In this document: one piece after another, positions 1 through 6,249 of the stretch
Layout: the number at the start of each line of letters is the position of its first letter
Position numbering within the stretch: position 1 is the first letter of the stretch
Assembly: GCA_900767025.1 (NCBI GenBank)
Contig: CAAFXS010000083.1
Coordinates: 1 to 6,833 of the forward strand
Length of the DNA: 6,833 nt
Reading direction: 5' to 3'
DNA from: Clostridia bacterium
GTDB lineage: Bacteria > Bacillota > Clostridia > Oscillospirales > Acutalibacteraceae
Made by a program: the position numbers and the translations under genes
The notes under the pieces: model-generated
Databases searched by the model: none
Seen by the model: the letters and a program-made list of their open reading frames with translations, nothing else
What the model was told of the DNA's origin: nothing

Positions 1-67
1 AAACTGTATTGACAGTTTCCGCTCAAATCGACAGCGTGTGTCGATTACTCTTTGGGGAATACCCCAA
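1..67. other. Candidate oriT / MobC-binding region: three consecutive inverted repeats
   Basis: Three perfect short inverted repeats sit in tandem just upstream of mobC. The first has 7-bp arms AAACTGT/ACAGTTT around a 4-base loop (1-18). The second has 8-bp arms AATCGACA/TGTCGATT around a 5-base loop (26-46). The third has 6-bp arms TTGGGG/CCCCAA around a 4-base loop (52-67). MOBP systems usually carry oriT beside mobC, with an inverted repeat close to the nick site, so this is the best oriT candidate in the window. The same repeats could instead be an autoregulatory operator for the mob operon. No nick-site consensus was recognised, and the region may begin before base 1. Confidence 0.45.
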
Positions 68-99
68 TCCCCTAAAAAATCAAAGAAAGGACTGATGTT

Positions 100-402
100 A
101 TGAATGAAGTTAAAAACAAAAATCTGTTTATCCGCGTAAGTCAAAAAGAGAAAAATATCATCGAACTAAATGCTGAAAAGTGCGGGCTTTCCGTTTCGGA
201 ATATCTCCGCCAGCGTGCGTTGGGATATATGCCGAGAGCAGTTCTTCCCGAAGTGTTCTTCTCTTTTAATGACAAGTTAGATGAACTCTGTGTTGCTTGT
301 GAGGGCAAAATCTCACCTAATACGGAAGAAAAAATTATTGCACTCATTGACAATATTACCGAAGAACTGATACTGCCGAAGCGTGAAAGAATGGTGATTT
401 AA
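100..402 (+). CDS. mobC: MobC-like relaxosome accessory protein (ribbon-helix-helix)
   Basis: A 100-residue protein with the layout of small mobilization accessory proteins. Residues 8-14 (NLFIRVS) form the likely DNA-contacting beta strand, and residues 15-42 form two helices ending in SVSEYLRQRALGY, the usual MobC pattern of a ribbon-helix-helix fold. MobC proteins bind near oriT, help open the DNA and recruit the relaxase; they can also repress their own operon. The start is supported by GAAAGG at 85-90, nine bases before the ATG. The stop overlaps the relaxase start in a TAATG, so the two are probably translationally coupled. The family call rests on the motif and on position directly before a relaxase; the exact subfamily is not determined. 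Confidence 0.85.
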   Translation: MNEVKNKNLFIRVSQKEKNIIELNAEKCGLSVSEYLRQRALGYMPRAVLPEVFFSFNDKLDELCVACEGKISPNTEEKIIALIDNITEELILPKRERMVI

Positions 403-1754
403 TGGCAACAACCGGATTTTGGCCTGTCAAAAGCAGGCTCAAAGAAGTAATTGATTATGCGGAAAATCCCGACAAAACCATAGACAAAAATTATGTGGAC
501 AGCGACCTATACGCCGCCTTGCAGTATGCGGCAGATGATAAGAAAACGGATGAGCGTATGTATGTGTCGGGTATCAACTGCAATGCAAAACGAGCATATG
601 AGCGTATGACGGCAACGAAAAAACGCTTTGGCAAAACAGGCGGCAATGTAGCGTATCACGGGTATCAGAGCTTTCAGACGGGTGAGGTTACACCTGAGGA
701 AGCACATAAAATCGGGATAGAAACCGCAAGGCGTATGTGGGGCGGGAATTACGAAATTGTTGTTACTACACACCTTAATACAGACAATATCCACAATCAT
801 TTTGTTGTTAATTCCGTATCCTTTAAGACCGGCAGAAAGTTTGAAAACCATATTTCCGACCATTACAGACTTCGTGAAATCTCCGATGCCGTATGTTTGG
901 ATTACGGTAAAAGCGTACTTAAAGAAGCAAACTTTTACGGTGGCGATAAAAAAGAATACTGGCTGAAAAAGAAAGGCAATATGACCCACCGAGAACTATT
1001 GAAATCGGATATTGATACCGCCATTTCACAGTCAACCAATTTTAAAGCCTTTGAAATCCGCTTAAAGGATATGAGATATATCATACAGCGTGGCGAGGAA
1101 TATGCCCACTACTCCATAAAAGCACCAAGCTGGCAGAGGGCAATCCGTTTAGACAGACTGGGAAAGGAATATTCACCTGCCGCCATCTGTGAAAGGCTGC
1201 TTGATAATCAGCGCCATATCGGTTATGTTCCGTTTCAAAAGCCTAAGTATGCGCCGCTTATTATGCTTGAAATCGAATACCGAAAAGTAAAGAAAGTGGA
1301 CGGCATACAGGTAATGTTCCAACTTGTAATTGAACTATGCAAATTGATTACAGGTAATAATATTACGCCGCAGACTCCGAGACCGCTGTCTCCCGAAATG
1401 AGGCAAGAGGTTGTAAAACTCGATAAAACGCTGAAAGAATACAAGTTCCTATGTGAGAATCATATTGATTCCCCGCAGGAGCTTGTTGCCTTTATCAGCG
1501 AAACACGAGTGCAAATCTCCGCTTTGGAAAAAGAAAGGCAGTCTGTCTATAACCGCAACCGTCATAAGAAAAGCAAGGAGCTAAACGCACAGGCAAGAGA
1601 AATCACATCAAAAATCAAACCTTTGCGTGAAGAACTATCCGTAGCAAAAGCGGTTCTTGAAAAAATACCGAGATTAAAAGAATTGCTTGAAATTGAAAGG
1701 CAGACAGAAAACGCTGTCATCTACAAAACGAAAGAAAGAGGTTATATACGATGA
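402..1754 (+). CDS. MOBP-type relaxase / mobilization nuclease
   Basis: A 450-residue relaxase that would nick one strand at oriT, stay bound covalently to the 5' end and lead the strand into a recipient. The N-terminus has the IDYAENPDKT segment common to this family, with Y19 as the likely catalytic tyrosine. AYHGYQSF (84-91) follows, then the metal-binding motif HLNTDNIHNHFVVN with H124, H131, H133 and N137. Residues 150-290 resemble the usual relaxase continuation, and about 350-440 is charged and helical, probably a coiled coil for protein contacts. The length is normal for clostridial mobilizable elements. It begins on the last base of the mobC stop and ends inside the ATGA that starts the ParB-like gene, so all three are read together. 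No frameshift or missing key residue is seen. Confidence 0.93.
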   Translation: MATTGFWPVKSRLKEVIDYAENPDKTIDKNYVDSDLYAALQYAADDKKTDERMYVSGINCNAKRAYERMTATKKRFGKTGGNVAYHGYQSFQTGEVTPEEAHKIGIETARRMWGGNYEIVVTTHLNTDNIHNHFVVNSVSFKTGRKFENHISDHYRLREISDAVCLDYGKSVLKEANFYGGDKKEYWLKKKGNMTHRELLKSDIDTAISQSTNFKAFEIRLKDMRYIIQRGEEYAHYSIKAPSWQRAIRLDRLGKEYSPAAICERLLDNQRHIGYVPFQKPKYAPLIMLEIEYRKVKKVDGIQVMFQLVIELCKLITGNNITPQTPRPLSPEMRQEVVKLDKTLKEYKFLCENHIDSPQELVAFISETRVQISALEKERQSVYNRNRHKKSKELNAQAREITSKIKPLREELSVAKAVLEKIPRLKELLEIERQTENAVIYKTKERGYIR

Positions 1755-2659
1755 AAAATACAGAACAATTAGTAAATGAAATCTTATCCCTACCGAAGAA
1801 AAAGGCGGCGAACATACCCATTGAAAAGCTCCATACCTTTAACGGACATCCGTTCAAAGTCCTTGATAACGAGGAAATGGAGATTTTAACGGAAAGTATC
1901 CGTCAGCAAGGAATACTCTCGCCGCTTATTGTAAGACCGATAGAAAACAAACAGGACGAGTACGAAGTTATATCGGGACACCGCAGATTATACGCTTCGG
2001 TTAAAGCAGGGCTTACGGAGGTTCCTGCTTTAATCTATCCTCTTGACCGAAATGCGGCAATTATTGCGGTGGTGGACAGTAATATCCACAGAGAACAGAT
2101 ACTGCCCAGCGAAAAAGCCTTCGCATACAAAATGAAAATGGAAGCGATGAAAGAACAAGGGAAAAGAACGGATTTAACTTTATCGCAAGTTGCGACAAAG
2201 TCGGATACCGCCGCAGCTATCGGCAAAGCGCAAGGCGAAAGCCGTGACCAAGTATTCCGCTATATCCGTCTTACTAACCTTATTCCCGAAATTCTTCAAA
2301 AAGTTGATGAGGGTGCTATCGCTTTAAGCCCTGCCGTTGAACTGTCCTACTTATCCGAAGAACAGCAAAAAGTATTGCTTGACGCTATGAGCCTGAACGA
2401 TTGTACTCCCTCCCACGCTCAAAGTATCCGTATGAAAAAATCGGCACAGCAAGGTACTCTTTCTTCGGACAGTATTTATGAAATTATGTCAGAGGAAAAA
2501 GCCAATCAGACCGAGCATATCAGTTTTAAGGTACAGGATTTGCGGAGTTTCTTCCCCAAAAACTACACTCAAAAGCAGATGACCGAAACCATCTTGAAAT
2601 TGCTGTATGACTATCACAGAAAAACCGAACGAAAGCGTAACAGCCGTGACGAAAGGTAA
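1751..2659 (+). CDS. ParB/RepB/Spo0J-family protein
   Basis: A 302-residue ParB-like protein. The N-terminal ParB domain runs from about residue 22 to 115: IPIEKL, then GILSPLIVRP, then VISGHRRLYA, whose GHRR (76-79) is the CTP-binding motif of ParB, then SNIHREQILPSEKAFAY. A helix-turn-helix region follows around 140-182 (LSQVA, GESRDQVFRYIRL). The C-terminus (about 240-302) is charged and element-specific. ParB proteins bind centromere-like sites and, with a ParA ATPase, segregate plasmids. No ParA is visible here, so the protein may stabilise a circular intermediate, act as a regulator or help relaxosome assembly; this is inference. It overlaps the relaxase by four bases (ATGA), so translational coupling is likely. 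Related proteins are common in clostridial mobilizable elements. Confidence 0.9.
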   Translation: MKNTEQLVNEILSLPKKKAANIPIEKLHTFNGHPFKVLDNEEMEILTESIRQQGILSPLIVRPIENKQDEYEVISGHRRLYASVKAGLTEVPALIYPLDRNAAIIAVVDSNIHREQILPSEKAFAYKMKMEAMKEQGKRTDLTLSQVATKSDTAAAIGKAQGESRDQVFRYIRLTNLIPEILQKVDEGAIALSPAVELSYLSEEQQKVLLDAMSLNDCTPSHAQSIRMKKSAQQGTLSSDSIYEIMSEEKANQTEHISFKVQDLRSFFPKNYTQKQMTETILKLLYDYHRKTERKRNSRDER

Positions 2660-2668
2660 GGTGACGAT

Positions 2669-2947
2669 ATGAAGAAAATAGATATGTTTCCGAACAATGA
2701 AGTAGTTTATGTGACTCCGCCGGAACAGATAGATGAAACCGAAGAAATCTGCGTTGTAGATTATCTGATACCGAGAACTGATGAGCGTATATTTGACTAT
2801 ACAAAGGTACGCTGCTTTGGAGAAGATAATTTCACAATGAAAATCGGCGGGACAACATACGAAGTGTCCACACATTTTAATCCAAAGGGCAGACAGTGTT
2901 TATTGGAACAGTTCAAAGAATTGATACTGTCAGAACATTTAATTTGA
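2669..2947 (+). CDS. TnpW-like transposon-encoded small protein
   Basis: A 92-residue protein whose C-terminal part (about 54-88) reads FTMKIGGTTYEVSTHFNP followed by a helix ending in KELIL. This matches what I recall of the TnpW family first described on the clostridial elements Tn4451/Tn4453 and found widely just before large serine recombinase genes. The function of TnpW is not established. The first 50 residues are acidic and look specific to this element. It begins nine bases after the ParB stop, with AAGGTG upstream as a moderate RBS, and is the last gene before the hairpin that precedes the recombinase. The family is recognised by motif and position only. Confidence 0.7.
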   Translation: MKKIDMFPNNEVVYVTPPEQIDETEEICVVDYLIPRTDERIFDYTKVRCFGEDNFTMKIGGTTYEVSTHFNPKGRQCLLEQFKELILSEHLI

Positions 2948-2960
2948 CAATCGCACTATA

Positions 2961-3013
2961 GAAAAAGGCAACAGGGCATATTAAAATAATTGTGCCTTTG
3001 CTATGCCCTGTTG
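2961..3013 (-). terminator. Hairpin before the recombinase; reads as an intrinsic terminator on the minus strand
   Basis: A perfect 12-bp inverted repeat, CAACAGGGCATA (2969-2980) and TATGCCCTGTTG (3002-3013), with a 21-base loop. On the minus strand the stem is followed at once by CCTTTTTC, the form of a Rho-independent terminator. On the plus strand no U-tract follows, so it is not a good terminator for the mob operon. A second, partly competing pairing exists: AAAGGCA (2964-2970) with TGCCTTT (2993-2999). In plus-strand RNA the hairpin ends five bases before the recombinase ribosome binding site and might affect its expression. Confidence 0.6.
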
Positions 3014-3033
3014 TCGGAAAGGAGAAATGATTT

Positions 3034-4734
3034 ATGACAACAGCAAACAATATTAACGGGCAGACAGAAGAAAAAATCACAGCGTTGTACTGTAGATTAT
3101 CGGTTGATGATGAAAAGAAAGACGCCGAGTCAAATTCCATAACCAATCAAAAGCAAATACTGTTAGATTACTGCCAAAAGCAGGGCTTTACAAACACGAT
3201 GTTTTTTGTAGATGACGGTATTTCCGGCACAAGCTTTGAGCGAGGCGGCTTTCAGCAGATGCAGAAAATGGTGGAGGAAGGCAAGATATGCAGGGTGATT
3301 GTAAAAGACCTCTCCCGTTTCGGTCGAGAAATGGTTGAAGCGGGCAGACTGACTCAGATTGTATATCCTTCTTTGGGTGTTACCTTTATCTCGCTCCACG
3401 AGAATGTAAACAGTACCACCGGCGAGGGTATGGAAATGCTGCCGTTTTACAATATATTTAACGAGTGGTATGCGGCACAAACCTCTAAAAAAATCCGTGC
3501 GGTATGGCAGTCGAAAGCAGAAAACGGAAAGCGTGTCTCACCGACTGTTCCTTTTGGATATGTGAAAGACCCTGACGATAAAGAGAAATGGCTGATTGAT
3601 GAACCCGCTGCCGAAGTGGTACGCAAAATCTATGCTTTATGTCTTGCAGGGCGTGGCCCATCACAGATTGCAAAACAATTGGAGAAAGAGAAAATTCTTG
3701 TTCCTTCTGCCTACTATGAATCGGTCGGCAGAAGCCACTCACAGAAAGTACCAACTAATCCGTATAGTTGGGATCAGAAAACGGTTGTAGGTATTATTGA
3801 AAACCGACAGTATACGGGTTGTGCCGTGAACTTCAAAAGCACTACGGTCAGCTACAAGGTTCACAAGAAAATCCATAATGCCACAGAAGATTACCAAATC
3901 ATACCGAATATGCAGGAGCCGATAATATACGAAGAACAATGGCTGAGGGTGCAGGAACTTCGCAAACACCGCCGCAGACCTACAGCAACAGGAAGAGCAA
4001 GTCTGTTTTCGGGATTGGTATATTGCCCCGATTGCGGCGCAAAACTTCATTTCTGTGCTGCAAAGAGCCTGAAACGCAATCAGGAATTTTGGAGATGTTC
4101 CAACTACAAGGATGGCAGAGGGACTTGTCAAATCCACTATATCCGTGACGTTGTGCTTGAGAGAATAGTGCTTGAAGCAATCAGCAGCTTGGCGGATTTT
4201 GTGAAATGCCACGAGCCGGTATTTCTGTATATGCTTGCAAAGAAAACCAATGCTATGCGTCAGAAAGAACACAAAAGGCTGGAGCAGGCTGTGGAACAAG
4301 GTACAAAGAGAATCGCCGAAATCGACAGGCTGATTGAAAAGGTTTTCGAGCAAAACGCAAGCGGCATACTCTCCGATGAACGCTTTTCTAAAATGCTTCA
4401 AAGCTATGAGAAAGAGCAGAAAGCATTAACACAGGAAGTTGCCGAGAGCAGGCAGACCTTAGAGGACGCCAAGCAAAAAGCAACGGATTTAAGGCTTTTA
4501 CTCCGTACTCTGCGTGAAATGACCGAAATTAACGAACTCACGCCGACACTGGTAAATTCTCTGATTGAGCGTATCGAAGTCCATAACAACGACAAATCCA
4601 GCGGTCATTGCTATGTAAAGGTAGATATTTACTTTACTGCAGTTGGTATGATAGATATTCCAACCGAACAGGAAATACTTGCTATGATGGAAGAAATACG
4701 GGCAAACCCGCAGGACTTCCGCTTTGTAGCATAA
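3034..4734 (+). CDS. Large serine recombinase (site-specific integrase/excisionase of the element)
   Basis: A 566-residue large serine recombinase that would integrate and excise the element through a serine-DNA intermediate. The catalytic domain (about 15-155) has YCRLSVDD with S23 as nucleophile, DDGISGTSFERGGF, and KDLSRFGRE with R95 and R98. The recombinase domain (about 170-315) contains VPFGYV and a typical DNA-binding segment. A zinc ribbon follows, with C331 and C334 in LVYCPDCG and C355 and C365. A charged coiled coil spans about 405-490. The C-terminal DUF4368-like segment (about 505-566) includes IERIEVH and SSGH. The length suits this clostridial subgroup and is shorter than TnpX. 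AAAGGAG at 3018-3024, nine bases ahead, supports the ATG at 3034. The gene appears intact, so the element may still be able to excise. Confidence 0.95.
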   Translation: MTTANNINGQTEEKITALYCRLSVDDEKKDAESNSITNQKQILLDYCQKQGFTNTMFFVDDGISGTSFERGGFQQMQKMVEEGKICRVIVKDLSRFGREMVEAGRLTQIVYPSLGVTFISLHENVNSTTGEGMEMLPFYNIFNEWYAAQTSKKIRAVWQSKAENGKRVSPTVPFGYVKDPDDKEKWLIDEPAAEVVRKIYALCLAGRGPSQIAKQLEKEKILVPSAYYESVGRSHSQKVPTNPYSWDQKTVVGIIENRQYTGCAVNFKSTTVSYKVHKKIHNATEDYQIIPNMQEPIIYEEQWLRVQELRKHRRRPTATGRASLFSGLVYCPDCGAKLHFCAAKSLKRNQEFWRCSNYKDGRGTCQIHYIRDVVLERIVLEAISSLADFVKCHEPVFLYMLAKKTNAMRQKEHKRLEQAVEQGTKRIAEIDRLIEKVFEQNASGILSDERFSKMLQSYEKEQKALTQEVAESRQTLEDAKQKATDLRLLLRTLREMTEINELTPTLVNSLIERIEVHNNDKSSGHCYVKVDIYFTAVGMIDIPTEQEILAMMEEIRANPQDFRFVA

Positions 4735-4782
4735 GAAAAAAGGATACGGTGCAACCCATTTTACTGAGTTACACCGTATCCT
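4735..4782 (-). terminator. Strong intrinsic terminator on the minus strand at the element's right end
   Basis: The arms are 4741-4757 (AGGATACGGTGCAACCC) and 4766-4782, with an 8-base loop. The outer 11 bp pair perfectly. The two mismatches become G-U wobbles only when the RNA is made from the minus strand. On that strand the stem is followed directly by TTTTTT, from the A-run at 4736-4741. On the plus strand it lacks a U-tract and is a poor terminator, so plus-strand readthrough from the recombinase into the exporter remnant is possible. Its likely effect is to block antisense transcription entering the element from the host side. Confidence 0.75.
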
Positions 4783-4808
4783 ACATAAATACTTCCTTAT
4801 CTGGCGTT
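4783..4808. other. Probable right attachment site (attR): junction of element and interrupted ABC exporter gene
   Basis: Exporter homology begins abruptly here. From position 4809 the frame reads AKWGNLYAEQ, which fits the NHLM-type exporter family, where the preceding residues are usually of the form EKRAF. Before it the same frame reads NTSLSG and then non-homologous sequence from the terminator and the recombinase gene. The crossover is therefore most likely within about 4799-4809. The LSG triplet may be chance or may be a remnant of the family's own LSGAEKRAF stretch, so the core dinucleotide cannot be fixed without the left junction or an uninterrupted allele. Confidence 0.55.
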
Positions 4809-5888
4809 GCCAAATGGGGCAATCTGTATGCAGAGCAGGCACAGTTGTTATACAATCCGCCGATGTTTTTAAAAATCAATTCGGTCATCAATATGGCGGT
4901 ATCGCTTACAGGGACGATTGTACTGTACTATATGGCGGTGAGGTCCGGCATTTCCGTTGCGGATTATTACGCTTTCAACACCGCCTACGGTATGGTTTCG
5001 GGCGCGTTTATGTCGTTGGCCGGCATTGCGCTGACGGTGGCACGGCTGAAACCGATTTTGGAAATGGCAAAGCCGATTTTAGCGGCAGTTCCCGAGATTT
5101 CGGAGGGAAAAGAAGTTGTGACCAGGCTGTTGGGCGGTATAGAGCTCAACAATGTTTCGTTTCGTTACGGCGAGAATATGCCGCTGATTTTAGACGATTT
5201 GTCCTTGAAAATCCGCCCCGGGCAATATGTTGCCATTGTCGGGAAAACCGGTTGCGGCAAATCCACGCTGATGCGTTTACTGCTCGGCTTTGAAACGCCG
5301 CAAAAGGGTGCTGTGTATTATGACGGCAAGGATTTGAATACGATGGATTTGAAATCGCTTCGCCGCAAAATCGGCGTTGTGATGCAGAACGGAAAACTGT
5401 TTCAGGGGGATATTTTCTCGAACATTGTTATTTCTGCACCGTGGTTAACATTGGACGACGCTTGGGAAGCCGCGGAACTTGCGGGCATTGCCGAGGATAT
5501 ACGCCATATGCCGATGGGTATGCACACAGTCATTTCCGAGGGCTCGGGCGGTATTTCGGGCGGGCAGAGACAGCGACTGATGATTGCGCGTGCGATTGCC
5601 CCAAAGCCCAAAATTTTAATGTTTGATGAGGCGACAAGCGCACTCGATAATCTGACGCAGAAAAAGGTTTCGCAATCGTTGGATTCTCTCAAATGCACAA
5701 GGATTGTGATTGCGCACCGCCTTTCGACCATCAAGCAGTGCGACAGAATTCTGGTGCTGGACAAAGGCAAGATTGTGGAGGACGGCACCTATCGGGAATT
5801 GATTGCACAAAACGGCTTTTTTGCGGAGTTGGTTGCGCGGCAGAGGCTTGACGATACGGAAAATATGGCAAAAACACCTGATTTTTAA
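4803..5888 (+). pseudogene. 3' fragment of an NHLM-type bacteriocin/peptide ABC exporter, cut by the element
   Basis: About 360 residues of an ABC exporter survive: the cytoplasmic AKWGNLYAEQ segment, two hydrophobic helices (roughly 4878-5045) and a complete nucleotide-binding domain. Walker A is GKTGCGKS (5241-5264), the signature is SGGQRQR (5556-5576), Walker B is ILMFDEATSALD (around 5613-5648) and the H-loop histidine is at 5715-5717. It ends in ELVARQRLDD, close to the usual C-terminus. What remains resembles the non-peptidase partner of NHLM bacteriocin exporters (cNMP-binding or plain type). The N-terminal region and the first four helices are absent, and the upstream sequence in frame belongs to the recombinase gene and terminator. 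No credible start exists at the junction. An internal ATG at 4863 could yield two helices plus the ATPase, but without a clear RBS. Transport function is presumably lost. Confidence 0.85.
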
Positions 5889-5905
5889 AAATTTTTACAT
5901 ACACA

Positions 5906-5935
5906 TTCACCTTTTGTTCTTTTGGTTCGTATAAA
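5906..5935 (+). promoter_or_regulatory. Possible promoter for the small peptide genes
   Basis: TTCACC (5906-5911) lies 18 bases before TATAAA (5930-5935), a fair match to the housekeeping -35/-10 consensus, in an AT-rich stretch between the exporter stop and the first peptide gene. The ribosome binding site AGAGGA follows at about 5955-5960. If active, it would allow the peptide genes to be transcribed despite the interruption of the exporter gene upstream. The -35 box is imperfect, and AT-rich sequence gives chance matches. Confidence 0.35.
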
Positions 5936-5966
5936 ATATAGGAATCCTTTTAAAAGAGGAAAAGAA

Positions 5967-6168
5967 ATTACAAACAAAACGAACAAAAACCGATGTAGTG
6001 GATAATAATCTTGAACAAGTGTCCGGCGATAATGGCGACTCTCCATTTGCCGGACTCGATTTGCACAAACTGCTCAAAGGACCGTTAGACGCCTCTATTC
6101 AGGCACAGGAGCAACTTGCGAAGCCGACGCAGGACTTTATTGACAATTGCGGCGTTGAATTTGAATAA
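5967..6168 (+). pseudogene. Decayed small leader-type peptide gene next to the exporter
   Basis: A good RBS (AGAGGA, 5955-5960) is followed six bases later by ATT ACA AAC AAA ACG, where ATG would be expected. That frame closes at 6003-6005. The next frame is open from 5935 to the stop at 6166-6168 and reads DVVDNNLEQVSGDNGDSPFA, then LLKGPLDASIQAQEQLAKP and ends DNCGVEFE. One base removed in the run around 5983-5992 would join an M/I-TNKTNKN start to it. DNNLEQVSG resembles double-glycine leaders, though the second G is D. The PLDA-x-x-QAQ-x-LA pattern recalls the start of DUF2589 proteins; that link is from memory and uncertain. Either it is a pseudogene (lost start plus frameshift), or it starts at GTG 5998, which has no RBS. 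Confidence 0.5.
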
Positions 6169-6194
6169 GCATAACAAAAGCAAATACATCATTC

Positions 6195-6210
6195 AAAGGA
6201 GGCACTCCTT
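6195..6210 (+). promoter_or_regulatory. Strong Shine-Dalgarno inside a small hairpin, without a start codon
   Basis: AAAGGAGG (6195-6202) is the strongest RBS-like sequence in this region, yet no ATG, GTG or TTG stands at the proper distance. Six bases of it pair perfectly with CTCCTT (6205-6210) across a 3-base loop. The frame of the peptide gene at 6250 is open back to about 6211 (TKITKNYSERNIL before the methionine), so an ancestral start near 6211 is conceivable. It could equally be a standby site or control element for the peptide gene. Confidence 0.3.
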
Positions 6211-6249
6211 ACAAAAATAACAAAAAATTATTCAGAAAGGAATATTCTT

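Larger units (their letters stand above)
1..4805 (+). mobile_element. Right-hand part of an integrative mobilizable element with serine recombinase
   Basis: Five co-directional genes typical of mobilizable elements of Clostridia follow one another: MobC-like, relaxase, ParB-like, TnpW-like and a large serine recombinase. The recombinase gene is last, and host-like sequence starts within about 75 bases of its stop, as expected for an integrase next to an attachment site. No coupling protein or type IV secretion gene is visible, so the visible part would need a helper conjugation system; such genes could still lie to the left of the window. The left end is not in the window. The right end is placed by the loss of homology in the interrupted ABC exporter gene and is uncertain by about 20 bases. 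Confidence 0.8.

Noticed and set aside
9..14. TTGACA as a -35 box for the mob operon
   Set aside because: No -10-like hexamer lies 16-18 bases downstream, and the hexamer is part of the first inverted repeat.
1..100. CRISPR-like or iteron array from the tandem inverted repeats
   Set aside because: The three repeats differ in sequence and have no regular spacing; they are separate hairpins, not copies of one unit.
507..989. A 160-codon minus-strand frame opposite the relaxase
   Set aside because: It is antisense to the conserved relaxase motifs, and its composition reflects the complementary codons.
2944..2960. TTGACA followed by ACTATA as a recombinase promoter
   Set aside because: The spacing is only five bases, and no TATAAT-like sequence is present at the proper distance.
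3739..4401. A 220-codon minus-strand frame opposite the recombinase
   Set aside because: It lies fully antisense to a well-supported gene, shows no recognisable domain and lacks a convincing RBS.
4608..4802. N-terminal extension of the exporter frame back to the ATG at 4608
   Set aside because: It overlaps the recombinase gene in another frame and the terminator hairpin, has no exporter homology and no RBS; it is open only by chance.
4814..5293. A 159-codon frame inside the exporter fragment
   Set aside because: It is an alternative frame of the ATPase gene, with arginine- and cysteine-rich low-complexity translation and no family resemblance.
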